Positions 26,893 to 34,229 of a stretch of 64,000 nt of DNA are shown here, piece after piece. Every line of letters starts with the position of its first letter. Positions within the stretch are counted from its first letter, which is position 1. Below the pieces are notes generated by a model. It did not search any database and was not told where the DNA came from. It saw only the letters and a list, made by a program, of their open reading frames with translations. Made by a program: the position numbers and the translations under genes. The stretch covers positions 1 through 64,000 of the forward strand of contig NZ_SKFH01000018.1 in the NCBI RefSeq assembly GCF_004343705.1. The letters are read 5' to 3'. Source of the stretch: Flaviaesturariibacter aridisoli (GTDB lineage: Bacteria > Bacteroidota > Bacteroidia > Chitinophagales > Chitinophagaceae).

Positions 26893-27357
26893 TTATGGAA
26901 TGGTGGACTGCACCTGTCCGCAGGTGAGCATCGCGTTGCCGTAGTAAGGATTGCGGATGGCCTTGCCGGCGCTGAGCCAGAAGGCTCTTTTCATCGGGCA
27001 GTAGTCGACATACAGCGGCGCGTCGGACAGCTTCAGCGATTGCGCTACGGCCACCATGTTTTTCGACAGGTTGGCGAACACACTGCGTTGCGCTTCCAGG
27101 CTTTTGGCGGCGCTGATCCGGGCGGCGTCGCCTGCCAGGATGCGGATATTGTCTTCAGAGATCAGCTTGTAATCGATCGTGTTGGCCACGCGCACAAAGC
27201 TGTCGGCAGCAGCGCCCGCGTGGGCGGCGTCGCCGGCCAGCAGGGCGTCTTTTACCTGCAGGTACGTGGCGAGCAGCTTTCCGGGAGCGGGATCTGCCTG
27301 GGCTTCGGCGGCGCCCGCAAACAGGAGCGCGAGGAGTAGCGGGAAAATACGTTTCAT
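26893..27357 (-). CDS. exported DUF3347-type copper-associated protein
   Basis: The 154-residue protein has a signal peptide (RIFPLLLALLFAGAAEAQ) and a mostly helical body. Near its end is YVDYCPMKRAFWLS, followed by IRNPYYGNAMLTCGQ. That pattern of a CPM motif with a later Cys is typical of DUF3347 domains found next to copper and heavy-metal efflux genes in Bacteroidota. It may bind copper in the periplasm. The start at 27357 is set by the signal peptide. It lies 26 nt upstream of the multicopper oxidase gene and is probably co-transcribed with it. Confidence 0.8.
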   Translation of the reverse strand: MKRIFPLLLALLFAGAAEAQADPAPGKLLATYLQVKDALLAGDAAHAGAAADSFVRVANTIDYKLISEDNIRILAGDAARISAAKSLEAQRSVFANLSKNMVAVAQSLKLSDAPLYVDYCPMKRAFWLSAGKAIRNPYYGNAMLTCGQVQSTIP

Positions 27358-27394
27358 GGGATTGTTTTTTCGGGTGGACGAATGGAGGCAGGAA

Positions 27395-27607
27395 TTATTG
27401 CGCCAGGGTTGTAGCGGTGAAGCCGGCCTTCTGAACGATACGGCATACGGTGTCGGCGTCCAGGCCTTCCGCTTCAACGGTCAGCACTTTATCGGGACTT
27501 TGTGTATCGACCTTCCAGCTCCGGATGCCTTCGGCTTCGTTGAGGCGCGGCGTTACCGCCGCCACGCAACCGCCGCAATTGATGTTTGTCTTGAATTGCA
27601 GTTTCAT
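27395..27607 (-). CDS. CopZ-like copper chaperone (HMA domain)
   Basis: The 70-residue protein is one heavy-metal-associated domain with the metal motif NCGGCVAAV and the family's beta-alpha-beta-beta-alpha-beta layout. It should carry Cu(I) in the cytosol and hand it to the CopA ATPase encoded upstream. The upstream gap shares a 33-bp architecture with that of copA (TAACAGG, 21 nt, then CTTTG), which suggests common regulation. The DUF3347-type gene follows 37 nt downstream. Confidence 0.9.
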   Translation of the reverse strand: MKLQFKTNINCGGCVAAVTPRLNEAEGIRSWKVDTQSPDKVLTVEAEGLDADTVCRIVQKAGFTATTLAQ

Positions 27608-27623
27608 TACTTGATGTTTGCTG

Positions 27624-27656
27624 CAAAGCTCCCCCCTTCGGGCGCCCTGCCTGTTA
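27624..27656 (-). promoter_or_regulatory. candidate regulated promoter of the copper chaperone gene
   Basis: On the minus strand TAACAGG is followed after 21 nt by CTTTG, 16 nt before the ATG. The same two blocks with the same spacing precede copA. The CTTTG would be a degenerate -7 box, and TAACAGG could be an operator half-site. Confidence 0.35.
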
Positions 27657-27687
27657 TACTTAGCGGGTTCAATTGTTCACTTAAATG

Positions 27688-30102
27688 TCAGATCCGGGCC
27701 CACTTGAGCCGGAGACTGTTGGCCACCACGCTCACGCTGCTCAGCGCCATGGCCGCCCCGGCGATCATCGGGTTGAGCAGGAAGCCGTTGACGGGATAAA
27801 GCAGCCCCGCCGCGATGGGGATGCCGACCAGGTTGTAGATAAAGGCCCAGAACAGGTTCTGGCGGATCGTGCGTACGGTCAGCCGCGACAGGCGCAGGGC
27901 CGTAGGAATACGGTCGAGGCCCGAGCCGATGAGGGTCATCCCGGCCACGTCCATGGCAATGTCGCTGCCTTTACCCATGGCGATGCTGACGTCGGCCTGC
28001 GCCAGGGCCTGGCTGTCGTTGATGCCGTCGCCCACCATGGCTACCACCTTTCCCTGCCGCTGCAGCTCCTGCACAAAGTCGGCCTTATCCTGCGGCAAGG
28101 CTTCCGCCCGGAAATGCCCGATGCCCACCTGCCGGGCAACGGCGGCCGCGGTTTGCGGGTTGTCGCCGGTAAACAGATACACATCGATGCCCAGGCTCCT
28201 GAGCCGGCTCACGGCGGCAGCGGAGCCGTCCTTAATGCTGTCGGCGATCGCAAAGGCCGCGAGCACTTCCCCTTCCGAGGCGAAGTACACCACGGTACGC
28301 GCTTCGCCCCGTTGCGCCGAGCTCCAGCTGACTACCGATGCCGGCAGGGTGACACCCTTTTCAGCAAGCAGCTTCTCCGTTCCTGCATAATAATGCTGGC
28401 CTTCGTAGACGCCCCCGACGCCGGCCCCGGTGATGGAAGTTACCTGCCCGATGATCAGGGGCTGCGCAGCTCCCTGCAGGCTCCGGGTGATGGCTTCGGC
28501 GAGCGGGTGCTCTGAGGCGCGCTCCAGCGCATACAGCAGCGACCGCAGGCCGGGACGGTCGTTGAGCCACAGGCTGTCCACCACGTCGGGTCGGCCGGCG
28601 GTGATGGTGCCGGTCTTATCGAGCACGATGGCGTTCACTTTGTGCGCGGTTTCGAGGGCCTCGGCATCCTTGATAAGAATTCCCTGCCCCGCGCCCCTTC
28701 CCACCCCCACCATGATGGCCGTAGGTGTTGCAAGGCCGAGGGCGCAGGGACAGGCGATCACCAGCACGGTAACGAGTGCCAGCAGGCCCTGCGAAAGACC
28801 ATTGGCGCCGCCCAGCAGCCACCAGGCGGCAAAGGAAAGCAGGGCGATGCCGATGACCACGGGCACGAAAATGCCGGCGATGCGATCGACCAGTTTTTGC
28901 ACCGGCGCACGGGAGCCCTGCGCGTCCTGCACGGCCCGGATGATTCCCGCCAGCAGTGTGTCGGCGCCCACCTTCTCCGCCCGGAACTGGAAGCTTCCCT
29001 TTTGGTTGATTGTCCCGCCAAAGACTTTTTCGCCCGTGCTTTTTGCCACAGGAACCGGTTCGCCGGAGATCATGCTTTCGTCCACGTACGAGGCGCCGGA
29101 AGTAACGGTGCCGTCAACGGCGACCTTCTCGCCCGGCTTCACCAGGAGCGTATCTCCGGTCGCCACTTTCTCGAGCGGCAGCTCCATCATATGCCCCCCA
29201 TCGTGAACTACGGTAACGGTCTTGGGTTGCAGGCCCATCAGCTTCTTGATCGCCGACGACGTGGACGCCTTGGCTCCTTCCTCGAGCAGCTTGCCCAGCA
29301 GGATAAAGGCAATCACCACGGCAGCCGCTTCGAAGTACACGTGCGCGTGGAGCCCGCGCCGGTGCCAGAACTCCGGGAACAGCGTGTTGAATACGCTGAA
29401 TGCATACGCGATACCGGTGCTGAGCGCCACGAGCGTGTCCATGTTGGCCGAGCGGTGCCGCGCCTGCTTCCATGCGTTGACGAAAAACTGCCGGCCGAAC
29501 ACGAGCAGCACCGGCGTTGCCAGCGCCCACATGAGGTAATTGGCGTAGGGAATATGCATGAAGAACATGCCGATGACCACGAGCGGCACCGACAATACCA
29601 CCGACCAAACGGTTCGCCTGCGCAGCGAACGGAGCTTGTCGCGGTGCAGGTCGTCCAGGGCCTCCCGGGCTTCTTTGGAATCTTCGGTCACGAGGTCATA
29701 ACCGATGGACTGCACGCTGCGCTTCAGCTGTTCGGGCGTGACGACCGTCGGCACATATTCGACTTTCACGGAAGCATTGGCAAAGTTGACGGTAGCGTCC
29801 ACGACACCCGTCTGCGCCCGGATCATCGATTCGGTGCTGGCGGCACAAGAGGCGCAGCTCATGCCGGTAACGGGAAAAGTTTGCTTCACCGTTTCCACGT
29901 CGTAGCCGAGGTCGCGGATGGCGGCCACCGCGCCGGCCACGGCTTCTTCGCCGTCGGCGGTAATGACGGCCTTGTGGTTGTTGAGTTCCACGTGGTGCGC
30001 GCGGATGCCGGGCACAGTGGACAGTCCTTTGTCTACGATCAGCGCGCAGTGCTCGCTGTCCACGCCGGCGAGGGGAAGTTCGATCTCATTGATTGTTGCC
30101 AT
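27688..30102 (-). CDS. copA: copper-translocating P1B-type ATPase CopA
   Basis: The 804-residue Cu(I) exporter has two N-terminal HMA domains. The first is degenerate, with a single Cys where CxxC is expected; the second has GMSCASC. The membrane CPC motif (IACPCALGLATPT), phosphorylation site DKTGTITAG, SEHPLAEA and GDGINDSQALAQADV motifs are all present. Together they define a P1B-1 copper pump of the inner membrane. The ATG at 30102 follows an ACCTTTG box by 7 nt. It lies between its AraC-type regulator and its chaperone, in the same orientation. Confidence 0.95.
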   Translation of the reverse strand: MATINEIELPLAGVDSEHCALIVDKGLSTVPGIRAHHVELNNHKAVITADGEEAVAGAVAAIRDLGYDVETVKQTFPVTGMSCASCAASTESMIRAQTGVVDATVNFANASVKVEYVPTVVTPEQLKRSVQSIGYDLVTEDSKEAREALDDLHRDKLRSLRRRTVWSVVLSVPLVVIGMFFMHIPYANYLMWALATPVLLVFGRQFFVNAWKQARHRSANMDTLVALSTGIAYAFSVFNTLFPEFWHRRGLHAHVYFEAAAVVIAFILLGKLLEEGAKASTSSAIKKLMGLQPKTVTVVHDGGHMMELPLEKVATGDTLLVKPGEKVAVDGTVTSGASYVDESMISGEPVPVAKSTGEKVFGGTINQKGSFQFRAEKVGADTLLAGIIRAVQDAQGSRAPVQKLVDRIAGIFVPVVIGIALLSFAAWWLLGGANGLSQGLLALVTVLVIACPCALGLATPTAIMVGVGRGAGQGILIKDAEALETAHKVNAIVLDKTGTITAGRPDVVDSLWLNDRPGLRSLLYALERASEHPLAEAITRSLQGAAQPLIIGQVTSITGAGVGGVYEGQHYYAGTEKLLAEKGVTLPASVVSWSSAQRGEARTVVYFASEGEVLAAFAIADSIKDGSAAAVSRLRSLGIDVYLFTGDNPQTAAAVARQVGIGHFRAEALPQDKADFVQELQRQGKVVAMVGDGINDSQALAQADVSIAMGKGSDIAMDVAGMTLIGSGLDRIPTALRLSRLTVRTIRQNLFWAFIYNLVGIPIAAGLLYPVNGFLLNPMIAGAAMALSSVSVVANSLRLKWARI

Positions 30103-30109
30103 AACGATA

Positions 30110-30142
30110 CAAAGGTTGCCCCGGGCGGGCGCTTCCCTGTTA
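30110..30142 (-). promoter_or_regulatory. candidate regulated promoter of copA
   Basis: On the minus strand TAACAGG is followed after 21 nt by CTTTG, which lies 7 nt before the ATG. The block matches that of the chaperone gene in spacing and in about 20 of 33 positions by hand alignment. Confidence 0.35.
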
Positions 30143-30175
30143 CATCCGGATGGCGAACTTGTATACTTTATTGGT

Positions 30176-30739
30176 TCAAACGAGGTCGTCGAGCGACTTG
30201 CGGAGGGGCGCGCCACGTTGTTTGAACTGGCTGGGCGTCATGCCGGTGATCTTCTTGAACTGGCTGGACAGGTGCTGCGTGCTGCTGTACCCGAGCTTCC
30301 AGGCGATCTCGCCCAGGCTGTACTCGCCGTACACGAGCCACTCCTTGGCCTTCTCGATCTTTTGGAGAATAAAATATTGCTCGAGGGTGATTCCTTCCAC
30401 CTCCGAAAAGAGGCGGCTCAGGTTCGAGTAGTCTTTGTACACGGCGCCCGCGAGGTATTTCGATATGCTGAAGTGCTCTTCGATGGCGCCGGACTGTGCC
30501 TGCTCCAGGAGCAGCGTTTTCAGCCGCTCGATGAGCGCTTTTTTCTGGTCGTCGAGCAGCTCGAAGCCGGCGCCGGCGAGGGCTTCGGAAAAGTGCCGGA
30601 GCGTTTGCGGTGCCGGCGCTGCAGCCAGCTCCACCTCGCCGAGGCGGATGGCCTTTGCCTCCATGCCGTGCTCGGCAAGGAGCGCTTCCACGGAGCGGAT
30701 GCAGCGCGGGCAAACCATGTTTTTGATCAGGAGCTTCAC
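30176..30739 (-). CDS. AraC-type regulator with N-terminal HMA-like metal-sensing domain
   Basis: The 187-residue protein starts with an HMA-like fold of about 75 residues with the metal motif MVCPRCIRSV. A short helical linker leads to an AraC-type double helix-turn-helix (about 90-187) with YSLGEIAWKLGYSSTQHLS and FKKITGMTPSQF. It should sense Cu(I) or a related soft metal and control the adjacent copA and chaperone genes. The start codon is GTG, 4 nt after an exact TACCTTTG box, so its mRNA is probably leaderless. It sits between the two metal ATPase genes. Confidence 0.88.
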   Translation of the reverse strand: MKLLIKNMVCPRCIRSVEALLAEHGMEAKAIRLGEVELAAAPAPQTLRHFSEALAGAGFELLDDQKKALIERLKTLLLEQAQSGAIEEHFSISKYLAGAVYKDYSNLSRLFSEVEGITLEQYFILQKIEKAKEWLVYGEYSLGEIAWKLGYSSTQHLSSQFKKITGMTPSQFKQRGAPLRKSLDDLV

Positions 30740-30743
30740 ACGG

Positions 30744-30751
30744 CAAAGGTA
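30744..30751 (-). promoter_or_regulatory. -7 promoter element TACCTTTG of the AraC-type regulator
   Basis: An exact TAnnTTTG match lies 4 nt before the GTG start at 30739. Confidence 0.6.
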
Positions 30752-30772
30752 CCGCGAAAACGAGCGGCGCCC

Positions 30773-33283
30773 CTACCGCTTGTAGGCCAGCAGCCGCAGG
30801 GCGTTGAACACTACCAGCACTGTAGAGCCCTCGTGGCCGACTACCGCGGGGCCGATGTGGGCCAGGCCCGAGATGGTCAGCGGCACCAACACGGCCACCA
30901 TGCCGAGGCTGATGACCAGGTTTTGCCGGATGATGGCGTGCGCCTTGCGGCTCAGCCCGATGGCGAAAGGCAGGTTGGTGAGCTTGTCGGCCATCAGCGC
31001 CAGGTCGGCGGTTTCCAGCGCCACGTCGGAGCCGGCGGCGCCCATGGCGATCCCGACGGTGCTCTTGGCCATTGCCGGCGCGTCGTTTACGCCATCGCCG
31101 ACCATGGCCACCTTGCCTTCTTCCTTACGCAGGCGCTCGATGGCCTGCACTTTCTGTTCGGGCAACAGGTTGCCCAACGCTTCGGTGATGCCGATGGGCC
31201 CGGCAATGGCCTCTGCCACTTTCTGGTTGTCGCCGGTGAGCATGATCATTTTGCGGATGCCCACCTTGCGCAGGGCCGCCAGGGCTTCGGGCGCCTCGGC
31301 CCGGGCCGTGTCCATCAGCGTGATGATGCCGATGAGCGTACCGTTCTCCTGCACCAGCATGGTGGTATGCCCCTGCCCTTCGAGGGCTTCCACCTGCGTC
31401 CGCACTTCATCCGGCACGGCGTGGCCGGATTCCTCAAAAAGCTGCTTGTTGCCTACGAGCACCTCGGCGCCGTTGCGCACGGCTTTGATGCCGCGGCCCT
31501 GCACCGCTTCCACGTTGGAGGCCGGCGGCACTTCGCGCCCCAGCTTTTCGGTGCCGCCCTTCACGATGGCCGCCGCCAGCGGGTGGTCGCTCAGCTTCTC
31601 CACGGCAATGACCGTCTCCAGTAATTGCTCCTCGCTCATGCCGCCGAGCGGGTGGGCACCCGTCAGTTTGGGCTTGCCCTCGGTAAGCGTGCCGGTCTTG
31701 TCGAACGCGATAGCCGTGAGCGCACCCAGCTCCTCGAGCGGACGGCCGCCTTTTACGAGCACGCCGCCGCGGGCGGCGCGGGCCACGCCGCTCAGCAAGG
31801 CGCTCGGCGTGGAGATGGCCAGCGCGCAGGGGCTCGCCGCCACCAGCACCGCCATGGCCCGGTAAAAACTGCTGCTGAAAGGCTCGTCAATCACGAGGAA
31901 GGCGAAGTGCAGCAACAGAACAAGAATCAGCACCGCGGGCACGTAATAGCGCTCCAGTTTATCGGCGAGATGCTGCGTCGGCGACTTCTGCGTCTGCGCC
32001 TCGTTCACCAGCTTCACCAGCCGCGCGATGGTGCTGTCGGCGGCCACGCGGGTAACCATCACTTCGAGGTTCTCGCCGCCGTTGATGGAGCCGGCAAATA
32101 CGCGGTATTTCGCGTCGAGGCTGTCGACCTTGGACAGGTCGGCGGGAATATCTGCAAGCGGCTCCTTGTCTACCGGGATGCTCTCACCCGTGATGGGCGC
32201 CTGGTTCACGCTGCTGTTGCCCTGCACCACGAGGCCGTCGGCGGCGATCTTGGAGTTGGGGCGCACCACGATGACGTCGCCCGTTTTCAATTCACCGATA
32301 CCCACCTCACGGATATCCGCCCCCGCTTTGAGAAGGGCGGTTTTCGGGGCCAGGTCGGTGAGGGCCGCGATGGACTTGCGTGCTTTTTCCAGCGCATAGT
32401 GCTCGAGCGAGTGGCCGATGCTGAACAGGAACAGCAACAGCGCGCCCTCGGCCCAGTGGCCGAGAAAAGCAGCGCCCACGGCCGCTACAATCATCAGGAA
32501 GTCGATCTCGAAGGCACCCTTGCTGATGCCGGCCACGGCCTCCTTCGTTGCATAAAAACCACCGAAGAAATACGCCCCGACATAGCAGCCGATGGAAACA
32601 TACGGCGACAGTCCGTGAACAAAGGACAGTGCGAAGCCGATGCCCAGCAGGGCGCCGCAGATGATGGCGAAGATCAGCTCCGTGCGCTCGCCGAACACGC
32701 CGCCAGGCGCGTGATCATGGTCGTGCGCAGGAGGCTTTCCCGGGTGTGCATAGCCGTCACCGGCAGGTTCATGGTCATGATCGTGCGGAACTCCCGGCGC
32801 TGGTGCAGGGGCTGCCCCGTGGCGGTGAAAGTCTTCGACCTTGCGGATGCGGAGGCCGGATTTCTGTACGGCCTTCAGGAGGGCTTCTTCCGATACGGTT
32901 CCCTTGTTGTATTCCAGTTCGAGGAAGCCCGTGCCCGATACCGATACCGTTTGCACACCGGTCTGCCGGCGCAACTCGGCTTCGATCAGCCGGGCGTGGC
33001 GGGGATGGCGCACGCCGCCCGTTTCGAGCAGCAGGTGCCCGTACTGCTCGGTCAGCTCCGCGCCGGCCCGCCGGGCCAGTTGTTCCACCTTGTTGATCGA
33101 GATCACCGTGGGGTCGTAATGGAAGCAGAGCTGCGCGCCGTGGTCTTCGCCGTGGGGCACTACATGCACCTTGTCGATACCCCTTTTGTAGGCGAGCATG
33201 CGGATGATGCGTTCTACGCATTCATCGCGTTCGTGCGCCACTTCGGGCAGCAGGATGTCGAGGTTGATTCTGGTCTTTTCCAT
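30773..33283 (-). CDS. P1B-4-type heavy-metal ATPase (SPC motif; Co/Zn/Fe-like)
   Basis: The 836-residue metal pump has the membrane motif AASPCALAISTP, that is SPC rather than CPC, and HEGST in the last helix (VVGHEGSTVL). This pair marks the P1B-4 subgroup, reported to export Co2+, Zn2+ or Fe2+. DKTGTLTEG, SDHPLAAA and GDGVNDAPAMAKS are intact. The N-terminus has two HMA-like folds without CxxC, then a His-rich linker with HDHDHEPAG and HDHDHAPGG that could bind divalent metal. ATG 33283 is chosen as the first Met of the conserved fold. It is divergent from the Csp gene. Confidence 0.9.
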   Translation of the reverse strand: MEKTRINLDILLPEVAHERDECVERIIRMLAYKRGIDKVHVVPHGEDHGAQLCFHYDPTVISINKVEQLARRAGAELTEQYGHLLLETGGVRHPRHARLIEAELRRQTGVQTVSVSGTGFLELEYNKGTVSEEALLKAVQKSGLRIRKVEDFHRHGAAPAPAPGVPHDHDHEPAGDGYAHPGKPPAHDHDHAPGGVFGERTELIFAIICGALLGIGFALSFVHGLSPYVSIGCYVGAYFFGGFYATKEAVAGISKGAFEIDFLMIVAAVGAAFLGHWAEGALLLFLFSIGHSLEHYALEKARKSIAALTDLAPKTALLKAGADIREVGIGELKTGDVIVVRPNSKIAADGLVVQGNSSVNQAPITGESIPVDKEPLADIPADLSKVDSLDAKYRVFAGSINGGENLEVMVTRVAADSTIARLVKLVNEAQTQKSPTQHLADKLERYYVPAVLILVLLLHFAFLVIDEPFSSSFYRAMAVLVAASPCALAISTPSALLSGVARAARGGVLVKGGRPLEELGALTAIAFDKTGTLTEGKPKLTGAHPLGGMSEEQLLETVIAVEKLSDHPLAAAIVKGGTEKLGREVPPASNVEAVQGRGIKAVRNGAEVLVGNKQLFEESGHAVPDEVRTQVEALEGQGHTTMLVQENGTLIGIITLMDTARAEAPEALAALRKVGIRKMIMLTGDNQKVAEAIAGPIGITEALGNLLPEQKVQAIERLRKEEGKVAMVGDGVNDAPAMAKSTVGIAMGAAGSDVALETADLALMADKLTNLPFAIGLSRKAHAIIRQNLVISLGMVAVLVPLTISGLAHIGPAVVGHEGSTVLVVFNALRLLAYKR

Positions 33284-33416
33284 ACGGTCGTGTGCCTTTT
33301 CGGTGAGGGGTTTCCGGGGCAGGAGCTGCAAAAGCCGAGCCCGCTACATCCCTGCCGGGGTTGTACAAAGTTCCGATTGGGCCCGTTTTTGTAGCCAGGT
33401 TTTAAAACCCAGTTCT

Positions 33417-33788
33417 ATGAATCATCAGAATCCTTCCCACCACCACTCCGGCCACCCGCATAGTGACCTGATCCGTACCTTGCTGGAATGTGCCCAGGCC
33501 TGCGAGCTATGTATGTCGGCCTGCCTTGAGGAAAGCGACGTCACGGCCATGGCGCATTGCATTGAGCTGGACCGTGACTGTGCAGCGCTGTGCTTCCTGG
33601 GCGCGCAGCTGCTGCTCCGCGATTCGGAGATCGCGCACCCGTTCCTGCGTGTGTGCGAGGAGGCCTGCCGGCTTTGCGCGGAGGAATGCAGCATGCACGA
33701 CCACGACCATTGCAAGCGCTGCGCGGAAGCCTGCCGCCGTTGCGAGGAAGCCTGCCGCCAGGTACAGGGCGAGACCCAACCGCGGTAA
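33417..33788 (+). CDS. Csp-type four-helix-bundle copper-storage protein (DUF326)
   Basis: The 123-residue protein has a His-rich N-terminus (HHHSGHPH) and 16 cysteines spaced along helices (ECAQACELCMSAC, then VCEEACRLCAEEC, then HCKRCAEACRRCEEAC). This is the pattern of Csp proteins, whose bundle core binds many Cu(I) ions. There is no Tat or Sec signal, so it should be a cytosolic Csp3-like store. The start at 33417 is the first Met of the domain. It is divergent from the P1B-4 ATPase and converges on the broken Rnk/GreA-like gene. Confidence 0.88.
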   Translation: MNHQNPSHHHSGHPHSDLIRTLLECAQACELCMSACLEESDVTAMAHCIELDRDCAALCFLGAQLLLRDSEIAHPFLRVCEEACRLCAEECSMHDHDHCKRCAEACRRCEEACRQVQGETQPR

Positions 33789-33824
33789 GCCGAAGTGAAA
33801 GCTCGATTCACGCAGGGACCGCAC

Positions 33825-34223
33825 TCAAAGGTCAGCTTCCTGCCATACCTCCACGATGACATAAGTGCGCAACCCGCCCGGCAGGTTGCAGCGTACCGTA
33901 TCGCCCTTGCGGTAGCCGATCAGCGCCGTGGCAATCGGCGACACGAACGACACCCGGCGCCGGCTTACGTCGGCCTGGACGGGCGGCACCAGTGTGAGCC
34001 GGATGGGCTTGCGCCCCTCTTCCTAGATGATCACGGTGGAGTGGATTCGCACCACTTCGGGGGAAATCTCGTGCGGCTCTACCAGCACGGCCTTTTTCAG
34101 TTCCTCCTCGAGTTCGTCCCTTTCTTCAGGACAAGCCCCGTAGCGACCGCTGCCGAGGCGCAGTTGCGCGCGTATGAGGGCGTAGTCGTCCCGGGTCAGG
34201 GTAATCGTTTGTTGGGGTAGCAT
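33825..34223 (-). pseudogene. Rnk/GreA-B-like elongation-factor family gene interrupted by in-frame TAG
   Basis: The first 66 codons (LPQQTITLTRDDYALIRAQL onward) end at a TAG at 34023-34025. The same frame then continues for 65 codons to a TGA at 33825, and that part contains the GreA/Rnk C-terminal signature SPIATALIGYRKGDTVRCNL and ends YVIVEVWQEADL. Without the TAG the protein would be about 132 residues, normal for Rnk-like proteins that bind RNA polymerase. No frameshift is needed. It lies 6 nt after the glutamate synthase stop and so forms an operon with it. A recent nonsense mutation, a sequencing error or read-through are all possible. Confidence 0.8.
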
Positions 34224-34229
34224 ACCGGA

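Noticed and set aside
34023-34025. TAG as a pyrrolysine or selenocysteine codon
   Set aside because: Selenocysteine uses TGA, and no pyrrolysine genes are seen; the position is not a conserved active-site residue in Rnk/GreA proteins.
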